A DNA stretch of 64,000 nucleotides from Linnemannia schmuckeri (taxonomy: Eukaryota > Mortierellomycota > Mortierellomycetes > Mortierellales > Mortierellaceae), in assembly GCA_029449235.1 (NCBI GenBank), contig JANATG010000003.1, forward strand, positions 1,178,001 to 1,242,000, read 5' to 3'. Every line of letters starts with the position of its first letter. The first letter of the stretch is position 1. Positions 12,601 through 25,721 of this stretch are shown here, in pieces. A model generated the notes under the pieces. The model worked only from the letters and a program-made list of their open reading frames with translations. It was not told where the DNA came from and did not search any database. The translations under genes were made by a program, and so were the position numbers.

Positions 12601-15600
12601 TGCCGAATCGATGGTCTTGATGGCCTGGCGCTCATTGTTATGAGAAAAGCCCCATTTCACTCTCTCAATGACCGCTGATGTGTTGCCAAGGTCTTCTGCG
12701 TGGAGCATAGCACTGTATGACAACTGGTCATTGTTTGACTTCCGCGCAGTCCGCGCAGACTCTAACCAGAGTCGCCCACACTCGTCGGTCAAGTATTGCA
12801 CATCTTCGTGGTCCAGCATTTCTTTGTCCTGAATCCTATTACCAGGCAATGAAAAGATTAGTAGTTCATCGCACATGTGACTTTCCAAACGTCTAAGATT
12901 ATCCGTGCAGCAGATAGGAGACGCAATGGTATAGAAAAACAAGTTATAACAAAGCCCTCACCTGATGTGGTAGAATGCAATCCTTCGAAGCATCGCAACT
13001 TGCTCACGAGTCTTGAATGAAGGTGCCATCAACTCCAAGCGCTGAGTCAGTTTTGGTTGGTAAAGTCGAACCCGTTCAGTGTACGATCCCCCACTATGGA
13101 GCTTGAGCGCAATTTGGGAACCCAAAGAGCATTGTGATGGAATTGTTCTGTTCCAGCTGTGGAAGGCAACCTCCAGCTCATGGAGCATGTGAAGTTGAGC
13201 AACGCGATCGTACGCCCTTGAATAGCTCTCCATACCTGCCGCTGCAAGAGGAGCGATTAGCATGGATCGAGTTCGCCGCAAGTGGTCCTCAAAGTCTGCA
13301 ACACAATTCTCCCTCAGATCTTTCATCAACAGACCGAGACCACTCTCGAAGCTCGATTGAAGCGATCGAGAAAGTGCTTCCTCTAAGGATTCCCAGCGCT
13401 GGGCCTTCCAAGACGCGGATATCCGAAAGTCATTCAAGGATTCCTCCCAACCCGGATGCGCATAGATATCACCCTCCACGCCATTCAGCAAAGTGTCTAA
13501 TCAAGGACAATAGATGCGGAACAAGTCCGAGAAGAGATATTAGATATCTGTGGGGTCACCCGACGTGATAAAATTAAGGTAAAATATGGAGATATCAAAC
13601 TTACCGTATTGACCGAGGTTGTCCAATGCTCTGTAAAGGCCAACATGATGATCGAGCTTGGAGGGCTCAGTTTGAACGCCAAGTTCGTGGTAGGCATGTG
13701 CCTCCTCCCAACGACCAGCACTCTCGCACTGCAGTAAGTGCTGAGGGAGAGTCCCACTCGTAATCAGACTTGAGATGCCCTCCATCCCATCCGGCTCATC
13801 CATCCACACGTACAACTGTTGATACTCCTCGTATAGCCCTTGGATCCCCATCTCACTCATCTTGGGCTTTGAATCGCGAATGTGTTGCTCAGAGTGGAAC
13901 AGTGCTCGTGCATACGCCTTGCTGCGGAAAGCGGTGTTCACAATTAACTCGTGCGAGATCGACATCAAGTGATTCTGTACGGTCTGGAGGATGGGGTCTT
14001 GTGGGGATCGCTGGTTTCCTGGGAGTCTTGTACGCGAGTTTCGGCGTTGCTGAATCCACTTTGTGATATGGTCCAACAACACAAATGCGGTCTATAAGAT
14101 GCAAACATGGGTGCAAGTAAAAATCATATTAGTTATATACAATCATTACATCGGGCATCCCATAATTTTCAGCCAAACATTTTTAGTATGTTCATTGCAA
14201 TTACCTGCGAGCCAAGCTGATGTAGCTCGCTCATGGACTGATTTGGCAGCCCAGAAATGAGACGTCCGTTCTCCAGTGTCAAGTCTTGCCCATCCCCCAG
14301 AACAGCGGCCACCTCGTTAACAATGTCGCGTTGGTCCCTTTCGGATCCCTCAAGTAGGACATGCAGGACCAAGTGAGGTAGGATATAAAGGCTGGTGGCG
14401 GTGTCGTATGGAATAACATGCTTGCAGGCCTGAAAGACTTCCTTCGCGTTTCGGCCAATGACTTTCGCCGTGAGTGAAAGAGTCCAACGAGTGAGCCATT
14501 CTTGAAAGGTCTTGACATGTGGATACAGTGGGTTATGCTGTTCCGGAGGAGTAGAAGTTTCTGTCTTCTTGTACTTGGCATCGATCAACAGCTCCAAGAC
14601 CTCCTGGACGTGACGCGGAAAATCTCGCCACCGCTCTTTGGGCATCTTGAAGTTCGTCCCCAGTCTCCTGGAAGGTTGAGCCGCGGGACTAGACGCATAA
14701 TACGATTGTTTGGGCGTACCACTGGTGCGTTGGGAGGTCCGGCTCGACAAATTAGCCGCAGGCTCGGTTTCTAAGACATCTTTAGTTATGCCGCAGAACG
14801 ACAGTAGCTCCTGGAGAGTAAACGCCCAATGACTTTCCGATGGGACATCCCCGATCGATCGACTCTTCCCAACCAGCTGGACCGCGATCAGTTCGCAAAC
14901 AAAGTTTCGTGCTTCCTCAAGATCATTTAGGTTGGCATAAACAGTTGTGGTCATGTTTGCCCGCCGTCCAGATATCCTGTCCGGGTCAATAGCACCGATG
15001 ATCCCAAGACATTCCGCACAAACCATAGGAACTGGAGCATCGAGTCCTCTGAAACGACTAATCTCGGAAAGAAGTGTCAGGACAAGATTACTCAGGAGTT
15101 CATTCAATTCCTGGTCCTCGCTTGTTGCCATGGTAAGTAGTCTCTCCTCATTTGCCATCAAGAACTCCCTCAGCTCCACTACAGCCTGCCTCGCAAGCTC
15201 CGAGTCCTCGCTTCCGAGCCGGTCAGTCAGTCCTTGGAGTTGCTGTTCAAAGCCATTGGCAGTTTTCGCAGATTGAAGAATATTGTTCATCTGCTCAAAA
15301 TCGGGTATCGTCGGCAAAGCTCCAACATCAGGGAGAACCAGGCGAAGCTTGTCTTGAGACTGTACAAGGAGATGGTCAAGGATGTTGAATATAATTTCCT
15401 GCTCTGCCTTGTTGGAGTTGAGATAGAGACCGCCGAGAGACTGGACAAGGTGGCCGACCAAGGATTCCAACTGCGTGGGCTCCAACAAATCAGTAATACT
15501 TTTCAGAGCACGAAGCGCATGGATACGAAGTCCTCGGAGATTCAACGCCATGTTCAGCGGGGAAATGATCTTATTGTGGTTAAAGAAAACAAACGGTCAT

Positions 15601-18600
15601 CAATACCTTCTTTCTTAATCACTATCACGGTTATTCGCTGTAATAAGCGGCAATAACAATGGAATAAAATTGATGGTCGTACCTGCGACAGCACTGTGCT
15701 TTGAATCGGTTGCAATAGTTCGACCAGCACGGACAAACTGCGGAGATGCTTGGCCTTGGTCCCAAGAGTGATGCGTTGGCCAGTATCCATAATAGCCTTG
15801 TTGATCTCCGACAAAACGGCGAGGATGTGCTGCTGTAAGAATGTAGCGAGGGAGCGCCGCTCTGTCACTCGCTTGGACGGGTTGTTATGCTGCCAGTCTT
15901 TCTCCTCCACGATTTCGATCACCTTCTTGGCCTTGTTGCGGACTTCCAGATTCTCATGGCCAAGTTCGGGGCTCAAACGTATCAACAGCCCAACCTTGGA
16001 GGCTGTAATCAGGGCCGCAATACCCAATACATCTGATTGAAGCTCCCCATTTGGTTTGACTTGATAAAGAAGGCTTCTCAGGAGCTCAATAGGAGGTCCA
16101 ATACCGTCGTCGTCGTGCATGAGGATCTCTGCCATGATATGGTCCAAGTGCTCAACGCAAAGGGTACCTGCATCTACTGCCATGAGAGCCGCCACTTTCT
16201 CGATCAATCCTCGACTGAGCAAAATGACCAGTTTGGGAAGAATTCCAGAAATGTTCCTCTTCAGGAAATTCTTCTGTCCCAGTTCTGTCCAACTGTAGAG
16301 CGTCTCCAGCCAACTTTCCTGACCGGCATCCAACTTTTGGATGACCTGCGTGCAAAAGAGCTCATTTTGGGGTTGGAGAAATGCCATGTGCGTCAGATTC
16401 TTGTCCTTTGCAATTTTCGACATCTATGAAACCACGGGATAAAGTACGTCAGAAGAAAGGTATTTCGTTGCAACTAAGATCTAAAGCAGTTGTCTCTTTG
16501 TCTACATGTGCGGTACCTCTTCAAGGACCAAAATCGACCGAAAAGAGGTCGACTCCGCAAAGACTTGGTCAACCAATGCAGAGAGCAGGCGGTTATAGAC
16601 ATGGTGATCCTCAGGGAGATGTTTCATTACACGCCTGCACAGCGGAAGAAAATACGCAAGTCGGCTCACTTTCAACGATCCAGCAATCTTCCTTGATATG
16701 GAATCACCCATTCTAGCCAAGCTGGCATCCAGCGGTGTGATTCCCAGTGGATCGTCAGCCAACATCGCTCCCGCCTTCCGGGCAAGAAGCTCGACGATAT
16801 CTCTGGAGTAAAGGCAAATGAGGAAAAATAGACGCGTTATGAGGATTTGACTGTGAGTCCTGTAGTGTACTTCAAAACACACATATGAATAAGAATCTTA
16901 CCCTGCAGCTTGTCTGATGTCCTTACTATGGTCATCAAGTTGAGATAGCATGAACCTGCCGAATTCGACTGACCTCAAGTCTTGGCCATAGAGATCGAGA
17001 TGACAGAAAACACGGTAAAGTCCTCTGAGAAGGGCTAGCCTCGAGGTGTCCGTGGCACAAGTTCGGATCAGCCACTGGAAGGGATGTAAGAAGGCAAGAC
17101 CCAAGCTACTCTCGACGGACTCTTCTGCACGGGTTCTTGATGCTACAGTCAGATCGCACGTTGAGCGGTAGCAATAAGAACAGACTCTCCGCAGATAAAT
17201 GGCCTGACCCATCACGTCATAAGAATGCCCTGGTAGAATATGGCGTCCCACCGTCGAAACTCCGCAAGCGATCACACCCATACTCGAAGCAAGAGTCAGC
17301 AGCACGTCTTCTTCAATTCCCTCGCTGCACAAGAAGCTAGTAACAAATGGGAGTTTGATAATGTGGTGTTAGGCAAGGGTGAACTATAAGGTTACTTTGA
17401 GTCGATGTGTTTTGCGACAGAGGAAGCTTACCCCAAGGCGGTCTCGACGGTGGTCTCCATGTTAGGGCTTGTTGCGCTGAGAACTGACAAGGACTCGATA
17501 GTCACAGCAGTCAGAGAATGGGTGCGGCCTCTGGCACAGACGTGAATGGGGTTGTTGTGAGAGAACTTGAGGGTATCGATGATCACCTTGGCCCTCCATC
17601 CAGCGAGCTGTGAACAATAAGGGAGGGTGGACATGACTAGCATAGCCTTGCATTTCTGCGGGAGGAAGCTTTCACTAGCCTGAAGGAGGGTGGGATCATC
17701 TCGAAGGTGTGTTAAAATTGCCGTTCTTTCAAGGACCCTGATAAGGACGTTACACAATTGACGTTCTCCCGATATGCTGTCGATATGTGTGCTAGGGCTC
17801 ATTGGTATAGACGACCAAAGTTCCTTGTTGGAAATGTCCGTGAACCAAGGCCCTGACGACAGACAGACAAGCAACTCGTTGAACGACTCGTTGGTGCCTA
17901 TAGGTTTCATGATTTTGATGTTAAGCGTTCATCATCGTTAAACATACTTCCAACATCGTGGTCAGGTACTCAAGGTCGCACTTACTCAACGTTGATACGG
18001 TTGCCACGATATCCAAGACAAGCGGATACGAGGACTCCAGGTACGATTGGTTTAGCGACGCGTTCTAGAAGGATAGATGAGTCAGACGCGTTATTCCACA
18101 TTCTCAAAAAAAAATAACAAAGCGACACACTTTATGGTAAGACGGCACTTACATGCATGCCTGGACTCAAAACCCAGCGCAGATATTGCTTGCCAATGAG
18201 TTCTACGATACCCGCTAGTTCTTCGGCCTTGCGAATAGCTCCTTGGGTGTCTTGGCGGGGAGAATCGTCAGTCCACAAAAGTAGGATGATAATAATTGCT
18301 CGGAGGTCATTCACAGAGAGGTGAGGCTATTAGTTAAGTCGGTAAGATAGCTTAAATGAGCGTTGGAGTTGAATACTAGATGCCAAATCTGCGCAGACAA
18401 GATTCAAACAATGCCAAAGTTTGAACATACCTGGACTCCGCGAGGACCTTGGCTCGCTGTGTGGCTGAAAGCAGCGTGATCGGTGAACTTTTTCAACATG
18501 CCGAGCAAGTGCTCAGAGGGCGACCAAGGAGTAGAGCCGCTATAGTACGGCTTTCCTGGCCATTGCGAAAATTGAGAAGCACTGACGATACTGGAGCATG

Positions 18601-20763
18601 CAGCAGACTCTAATGATGCCACGTTCAACATCTGGCTGTCCATCCTGAATCTCTTTCCAGGCCATTCGGGACTTCTAAAATAACAAATGTGAACGTGAAT
18701 AAATATTGGTGGGCAAAAACATACCTGCTACAATTGAAGAACGAGAGCTTTTCAGACGATAGTCAAAGTAGAACATGAAGCGATACTCACTTACCCAAAC
18801 TGCATCTGATCGTACTCGATATCTTCAGGGGCTCTTTTGGAGGAAGACATGATATAGCCCTGCTCGATCTCAGTCAAATGCATGGGCTGTTTGGGAGGTC
18901 CATTGCGATCTGCACCATGTTCTCTCCCGAACCCGTTGACCCGAACGTACTCCAGACTGCACGCCACGAGGTCCACGAGCAAGCCTCGTTCAAGGTGCAC
19001 GAAATTCTTAAGAATATAATCAATGCTGGCCAGTGGATCTTCGAAAAAACCGGTGGGGGTCATTGCGGTGGCCATTCGAAGAAGAGCTTGCTATGATGGA
19101 AATTTAGTAAGGGAGAGGAAGGTCAGAGCGAACTTTTGTAAATTGAGGGTAAAATAGAGGATAATTAATTGATGAAGCATACTTGAACGCATCTCCCGCT
19201 TTCATCATTGCTCAGAAGTAAGAGTTGGTCCGAAAGTAGAAGCGATACAGCCAAGAACTGGGATTCGTGGGACTCGGATATGGCGGGGTTCGTGTCAACA
19301 GCATGTTCGTTCACCGAAGTCAAGCACTCCGCCAGCATAGTTTCGAGGGATGCGATCACAGGTACCTCCTTCCTGTAGTCTTTGATGTCCAAAACGACGG
19401 GAGTCGCTTCGTTTGGATCTGAGGACTTCTCTATCTTCACAATCGATGTCCTAGATGCAGCCCCGGCGTTCCATTCTGTGCAGCGGCGATCGAGGGTCAT
19501 GACGTGGTGGTAAAGAATTTCCATAATCGATCGAGATAAAACAGGGTAGTATCGGTAAACAAAATTTGACAATGAAACGGTCTCCTTGATGCAATGACCA
19601 CAAGCCTGGTAAAGCTGAAAAATCGAAGCCGAGCTTGCCGAAATGTGTCGTTGACCGCTCCGATCGTTTTGTGCAAGTTGTCCATCTGGAAGGAACAGAT
19701 CGATTAGTGAGCAGGCAAGCTTGAGCAGAGAAATTCGCTGGTCGTCATCCGTCTTGTACACTGGCCATTCTGCCGAGTCGCTTCGGTGACAAAACAGTGA
19801 CAGCAGAGAAGAAACCACGGTGAGGGCGTCATCAACATGCGCGAACCGAAAGGTCATCCAGATGGGATCGTGGTCGTGGAGAGACGTGCTCTTGAAAGCA
19901 TTCATTTTAACGGGGCAAACGCTTGGGTATATCGCGTTGTTCATAAATTGCGTGATCTCTATTAAACTCCCGAGCGCAAAATTAGTACAGCGAACAGACC
20001 ATCAAGTAATTAGAACTGGACGAACAGTCTTACCGTATCAGGTCAGCAATATTTACCTACCCTTCAGTATACCAAGGATGGCATGAAAGTATGCCTTTGT
20101 TCGTGTCTGTATTCCGGATTTGACGATGGCGGTGTGTGGATTCTCCGAGAAAGCCAGAGCTGCCCCTACAGAGGTAAGGGCAACGATAACGTCGCTGTGA
20201 ATGGTGGCGAGGGCGGATGTGGCGAGGATGGGAGCCAAAGTCGAGAGAAGTAGCCACTCCAAACGCTGGTTTGATTTATCGCTGGAAGCTGTCGTCAATC
20301 CAAGTTCAAAGGCCTGCCTCAAGGATCCAAGTCTCCCCATATTGATGATGAGCTGAAGCTTCTCGGTCAACGCTACCACGGTCTCTGCTGAAGACTTAGA
20401 TCCTATATGTACAAAACTTGTTTAATGACAGTAATCAATCAAGCGAACCGAGCACCTAACCGAGCTGAACACGAATGGGCAATTGTTAGCATACCATTAT
20501 GAAAGGATGTCAGGTAACCCCCGATCCCGTTGTTGTTGTCCTCGCACACATTGACGAGGCCGTCGTAAACTATGCGGTCAGTTGAAAATATGCGCCACCA
20601 AAATTATTAGTTTCGGGCTGAAAAAAAAAATGACATTTACAGAGAGACGAGAAGGAATGGATCGTAAGAAACGTCTGTGTCAAGATGCAATGAACGCACA
20701 GATTTTTGGGTTATCGTTCGACTGGAGTGTTCCAGTATTCGTTCGTCCCAGCGTCGGCATCAT
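9662..20763 (-). CDS. ATR: ATR/Mec1/Rad3 checkpoint kinase (PI3K-related kinase)
   Basis: Twenty-two exons on the minus strand: 20763-20700, 20569-20495, 20402-20061, 19958-19183, 19090-18795, 18674-18431, 18326-18153, 18064-17986, 17897-17432, 17336-16902, 16802-16517, 16423-15683, 15569-14205, 14091-13605, 13496-12962, 12835-12206, 12104-11885, 11787-11322, 11214-11017, 10912-10785, 10622-10429 and 10274-9662. They sum to 8814 nt (2937 aa), with phase matching at every junction. The N-terminal two thirds are helical-repeat-like, followed by FAT. The kinase core near residues 2630-2830 has IRTYAVIPLNEEYG, the catalytic loop LGDRHGEN and the metal site HVDFNCLFD. RLTHNMVDGMG and the C-terminal FATC (ending KMYIGWSAYL) match ATR rather than ATM, TOR or DNA-PK. 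The family senses RPA-coated ssDNA with ATRIP and phosphorylates Chk1-type kinases. The first two short exons (start at 20763) are the least certain part. Confidence 0.93.
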
Positions 20764-21095
20764 GCTTCACTCTTGAGTTCGACCGAACGCGCTCGAAATT
20801 TCGGGGAGAAACTCTAAGATGAAATGTCGTTTTTGCCAGGAACCGATGAAGTTGTCTTGGGTTGTCAGTGTTGCCCTGTTGTGTGGGTCAGTGTTCTCTC
20901 TTGTGGTCGTTTGGAGCCGAAAAGTAACACAAGTGCAGCGGTATGGAGGCGCGAACGTGAGAGTGTCAAGCGATGGCTGTTGGTTGTTGTCGAGCAGTTG
21001 TTGGAGGAATGAGAGAGAAGAAATTGACTTGACAGGCAGCGTTGAGCTTTTTATGTAAGTCGCAGCACAGACAAGCGGTCACATTTTTTTTTTAT
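20764..21095. promoter_or_regulatory. Probable ATR promoter region
   Basis: This gap lies between the stop of the upstream minus-strand gene and the proposed ATR start. Short plus-strand open frames here have low-complexity, unfamiliar translations and I do not accept them. No clear motif was recognised. Confidence 0.35.
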
Positions 21096-23536
21096 TTAGC
21101 TTTTCGCAAGCCAATCGAGACCATCAACCTCTTCGCGTTCGCCTCTCGCCCAACAGGACTTTAACCACCCTTCTGCAACAAAAAAGATCCTTGAGGCTGA
21201 TTCCAGGGACACATCGTACGCTTGAGCGAGACGGTCCAGAACTTGACTCCAAACTGATCGTGATACCCTGACCTGACTCTGATGGTCGTTAGGAAACTCC
21301 AGAAGATCGTGGCAAAACGCCAGCGTCTCTGTCCCGAATCCATCCTCGAGAAACGTCATATACCCTGGCTGGTTAGCTATATAATCTCTTCCTCTGTAGA
21401 CGATTGTTCCTGGTCTCTGTAACTGCCGTTTGTTTAGGGTCTTGCTTGCAATGGGTCTACATAGTAAAGTAATTTAATCTCGGATTAATATCCAAGTTCA
21501 TGTCACTTACACCACATTGCATTATAATCTTTCTAGGGGTTACCTGAACAAAAGTCCCATGACCACAATTTGTACAACGACAAGAAAGGCCAGCCACAGA
21601 AACATGCGAAGGACCCACATGATAGGTTTTGTCCAGATGGATTTCCTCCGCCTTGCTCGCTGCATTGAGGGAGGTACTGTGGCTGTGCTTCTTGGAACTA
21701 ACGACATTTCTATTGCAGTAACCCGTTCCTCTGGACCTCTGTACTCAGAATCAGAGCTTATATCGCTACTCGATCGCTGGTGGAGCTTGCCTTTCATTCC
21801 CCTGCGCTGACTATGGCCTTGCCGATTGGTCCATGGTATGGTGCTGGCAGAATATAGAGTATCGCTTTGAGAACTTTCTTTCGTATCGTTCAGCAGTCGA
21901 CGAGCACGCGTCCCGTTCAAGACTCCACGTTTAGCTCCTGAGGAGTTGTGGCTCTGGATCTGCCCATTGTTGTTGTACGGTCTGTACTGATCCAGCTGTC
22001 GAGAATCGCGACTATGTGTATGGCCGTACATTGGTTCTGCTCCATTTCCTTCTGGTGTCGAAAAGCGGGATGTTACTTCAAAGGCGCGTTTCGGCTTCCT
22101 GGTAGGTCCCTCGTGATCAGAAGAAATCTATTCAAATAAGCGAAATATCGTAAGAAGTCTGTAGACACATATACGTATGCTACTATTTCTCATGCCCGAA
22201 AAGTTGATTGACCACGACGAATACGATAATTCACCTTGTTCAAATCCGGCGCTCTCAGGGAACGTTGGTTAGGCTTTGTTGGCTCCTCACGAAATCGCGT
22301 GGGATTGTGGAGATCATTGTTGGGTACTACTCCTGCACTGACTACTCGTTTTCGGGATGAGTTTGCTGGTGTTTCTTTGATATTATCGTACATAGTAGGT
22401 GTTCCCGCTGTGCTATCGCATCCTGAATAAGAGTCGGTAGATGCTGAAGAAGAAGAATCCGCAATGTCGACTTGAGTGGGCGCCAGCAAGGGGGCACTCT
22501 TGTTTTTGCCATCGGCTTGGTTGCTGCGCCATGCTACTGTAGCTGTTGCAGAATTCGAAGGTCGAGCGTCGAATGTTGCCGGATGGGCGTTCTTTGCCTG
22601 AGATCCCAAGATTATGGCCTGTAGTGCGAGTCGTTGCTTTTCTGTAAAGGATATCCTCAACGAGCCGATTCGTTTCTCCAATGCCGTGTGAGGGAGATCT
22701 GATCCATGCGCGTCCTCCTTCTCATGTTCTTCTTTCAATTGTGTTGTTGATTGTACGGCAGGGAGTGGCCCTTGCTTTGGAGAGTTCGACAAACGTGTTT
22801 CCATCCTGGCAAAAGAAGACGTGATGGACTCGCGTCTTGCAGTCCTGACTGTTGAAACCAACTCGATGTCATCCGAGTCTGAGCTGGTTCCAATGTTTGA
22901 ACGCTGCTTCCTGCTGATGTAATTATTAGCCCTGCCAGGTTGTGGTTTAGCATTGCTGTGAGATGTCGCCACTGGCTGTAATAGCGCTGAGTGCATGGCG
23001 TTAGCCGGTCTCCTCGAAAGCGTGTCCGGATGAGTGATGCGTGTCTCTGCTTTAGACGTTGACTTTAAGGTGGCTGACTGTGGGCTGGATTGTAGGTACG
23101 TTGAAATAGGAAATGACGACAATCGCCTGCTCTGGAGTGCAGGTATATCTGTGTGTTTTGGTATCGAATCCTCTTTGAAAGTGCTCTCACTTGAATCGTC
23201 ATTAGTGTCGGATATGAAGGTTTCCTGTCGACTGGCCACTGTTGGGCAATATGCCGCAAGTCCGCGTCGTTTTCCCGTAAGCGATTCATAATGGTGGGCA
23301 CTGACACGCCGTCCCAGCTTTATTTCGTCGTCAGTGAAGTTGTCATCACCGCTTGTCTTTGTGCTGTAAGTAGTGGTGGAGTAATGAGTGATGGTCCTTC
23401 GAGGCATGGACGGGTGAATGGTGTTCCTGATTGGATATGTGTTGTTTTGGCCTGGCCGCTGCCGCACTCGTCCTTGGTCCTCTTGGTGCAGCTGACTCAG
23501 CTGGTAGTTGCGTTGTTTCATTTGATTCTCGTTCAT
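21096..23536 (-). CDS. Orphan single-pass membrane protein with long disordered region
   Basis: Three exons (23536-22235, 22127-21544, 21456-21096) sum to 2247 nt and give a 748-aa protein. I chose the ATG at 23536. The open frame runs further upstream through a Phe-rich stretch that looks like untranslated leader. Residues 1 to about 600 are Ser/Thr/Gln-rich and basic with many SSSD-like acidic-serine motifs, typical of disordered phospho-regulated regions. A strong transmembrane segment (MFLWLAFLVVVQIVVMGLLF) ends at about residue 628. A folded-looking domain of about 120 aa follows, with conserved-looking aromatic, Cys and Trp residues (for example VWSQVLDRLAQAY and AEGWLKSCWARG). There is no N-terminal signal peptide. 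The layout resembles nuclear-envelope or ER type II proteins, but I recognise no family and assign no function. Confidence 0.72.
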
Positions 23537-25721
23537 AATTGTGGTTGTGGTAAAGGAGTTCTGGAAGAAGATAAGTAAAAAAAAAAAAAATACTCTAAAT
23601 TTGTCACGTTCTTGCTGTTTGAGGTATCCTTTGTGTTCGCAACGACCTGCACGCAACGCAGGGCACAATGATTGGCAGACAATGAACAACGCCAGCAACA
23701 ACAAGCAATTGAAAAAGTGGAACCGAAATAATAAAACCCTAAGGACCTATCTAATTTGTCCTTCCCCCTTATCCCGCCGATTGCTTCTCTACCCCTATTT
23801 ACAACTTGGAAAGACCACTTCCTTGTTTGTTCGTCCTTCTCTTTTATTTATCGCAATTGTCTTCATAAGTGTCCATCCGAGCTACAAGAGCACTGAAAGA
23901 GAGAGAGGTGTGTGATAATTTTTTACGTCTTTCATTTGTGATGACCATTATTTTATGTTGATTAATAGTATTTCTGATACCTCGCGGTCTCATGGTCGCA
24001 GGTAAAGTGAACATGACGCCAGGATGAGGATCGACTGATCGTCGATCATTCCCCGAGAGAAGAGAGGGCACCATAGTCTGTGAAGTGTTCCGAGTATTAC
24101 GCGTGGATCGCCTTCCTATTTTCAATAACTCTGTTAGCCCTCTTCCATTTCCCTTGGTCCTCTATTCCTTTCTCTCCCTCGTCCTACCTTCCCTCAATTT
24201 TGGATCGTAGGAGGGAAAAAAATGATTTTGATCAGGAAAAAGTGAGACGTACTTTGACCATAAAGGCGTCTGAGGGTAGTGGCGGGAATAGCCATATTAT
24301 TTCTCTGGAAGTAGTATGGCATCAAGAGAGATTGAAAAGTAACATGAGGAGAAAATGAGTGGAGGGGTTGGGAGGTTGCATGCTTACCTCGTCTATTTTT
24401 ATTTATTTGGTGGCAACAGGTACGGTTTTTTCGTTTTCATTTTGACTGATTGAACAACAATTTTTTCCGGAAACGTTTTGCGTGTGCATACTGATGTATA
24501 AGGGTACTAATTTTTTTTTTTTTTTTTTTTTTTTTTTGAGGACACGGTCGACACACCATTTTCATGAACAAAATGGGGGTTTGGCTCAATTGTTGGATGG
24601 GAGGATAGAAGAATTTCATAAATAGGTGGAGTGCTAAGCTCAATTGGAACTGTGGACGTTGGAACTATTTCATAAAAACGATTGAAGGTGAATGGGGCTG
24701 GCAGATGAGAAGGAAAACGGAGTGAAAGAAAGGCACAGGGACAATTGTATAAAGCAACCATGGAAATATAGAACGCAGAGAAAGAAAAATGCTTTATGAA
24801 TAGGTCAACTGCGATGATATTCTGCCACCTATGTTCGTCTGCTCTTGCCACTGTTGCACAGCCAGAGAGAGAGAAAGAGAGAGAGAGAATGAGAGAGAGA
24901 TATGTCCATGGTTTTGTCTTATCTTTTGAGTGATTAGGATATTAAAACAAAGCGAGGAGCAAATAAAGAACAATCATCAATCATCTTGAGTAGAATCCCT
25001 CATATTACACTCGTTGAACGCGTCGCGATCATCAAAGGAAAAAATCTTATGTGAGGCGGCACGCACATAAACGAATGATAAAGTGCCTTCCCCCTAAGCC
25101 CTAAAAAACCTTTCATGACATCATCTCGGCGCCCTGCACCCTCTCTCCTCTGCTCATGTTCATGTTCTTTCTCGTCCCTTTTCTCTTCTTCTTTACCTCT
25201 TCCTCTTCCTCTTCCTCTCCCTCTCCTCCTCTTTCTCTCTCTTGTTATTCTATTCATCGGAGCCTTCCTTCTTCTTTCTTCCCTCCTGTCGCTCTTTTCA
25301 TGCTTTTCTCTTCTCACTTTGCTAATCCCCCTCTCGCTTGTCTTCATCGTTCCCAAAACACATATTTAAATGGCAACTTTATTTCGTAGGCTGCTCTCTT
25401 TCTCTTTCTCTCTTTCTTTCTCTCTTTCTTCCACTTTCTTTTCCCCTCTCTCCAGTCTTTTCTCCCTTCCCTTCCCTTCCCTCCTCTCATTTTCTTTTTT
25501 TGCCACCATCTGCTTCGTCCTCCTTCTTCGTTCCTTCCTTCCTTCCTTCCTGTCTACTTCTTTTCCCCTTGATTGCGATTGTGTCGCCCCTTTTCTGCAT
25601 CCCTTCCTTGACGAATCCTACTCTTAACTACTCTGACATACTAACACTTCCCGTTTGCATTCACACACCCACACACTTACACTTAAAAGCAACAAACAAA
25701 CAAAGGAAATACTTTTGTGAA
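23537..25721. other. Divergent intergenic region with simple repeats and pyrimidine-rich leader
   Basis: This 2.2-kb region separates the orphan membrane protein gene (-) from KCS1 (+). It contains a T27 run at 24511-24537, a GA-rich microsatellite at 24863-24902 and long CT-rich tracts at 25135-25260 and 25390-25560. The last probably form the KCS1 core promoter and 5' leader, as CT blocks often precede fungal start codons. Open frames through the CT tracts are only Ser/Leu/Phe repeats. I see no supported gene. Confidence 0.5.

Noticed and set aside
20819..21058. Small plus-strand frame with a hydrophobic segment between the ATR and orphan genes
   Set aside because: No recognisable domain, atypical composition and a position within a likely promoter; not supported as a gene.
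22190..23704. Upstream start at 23704 giving a hydrophobic, signal-peptide-like N-terminus for the orphan protein
   Set aside because: The extra residues come from an AT/T-rich leader (poly-Phe) and the frame's start there lacks a convincing context; the ATG at 23536 fits better.
25338..25721. N-terminal extension of Kcs1 starting at 25338
   Set aside because: It translates CT microsatellite into Leu/Ser/Phe repeats; the ATG at 25722 begins normal coding sequence.
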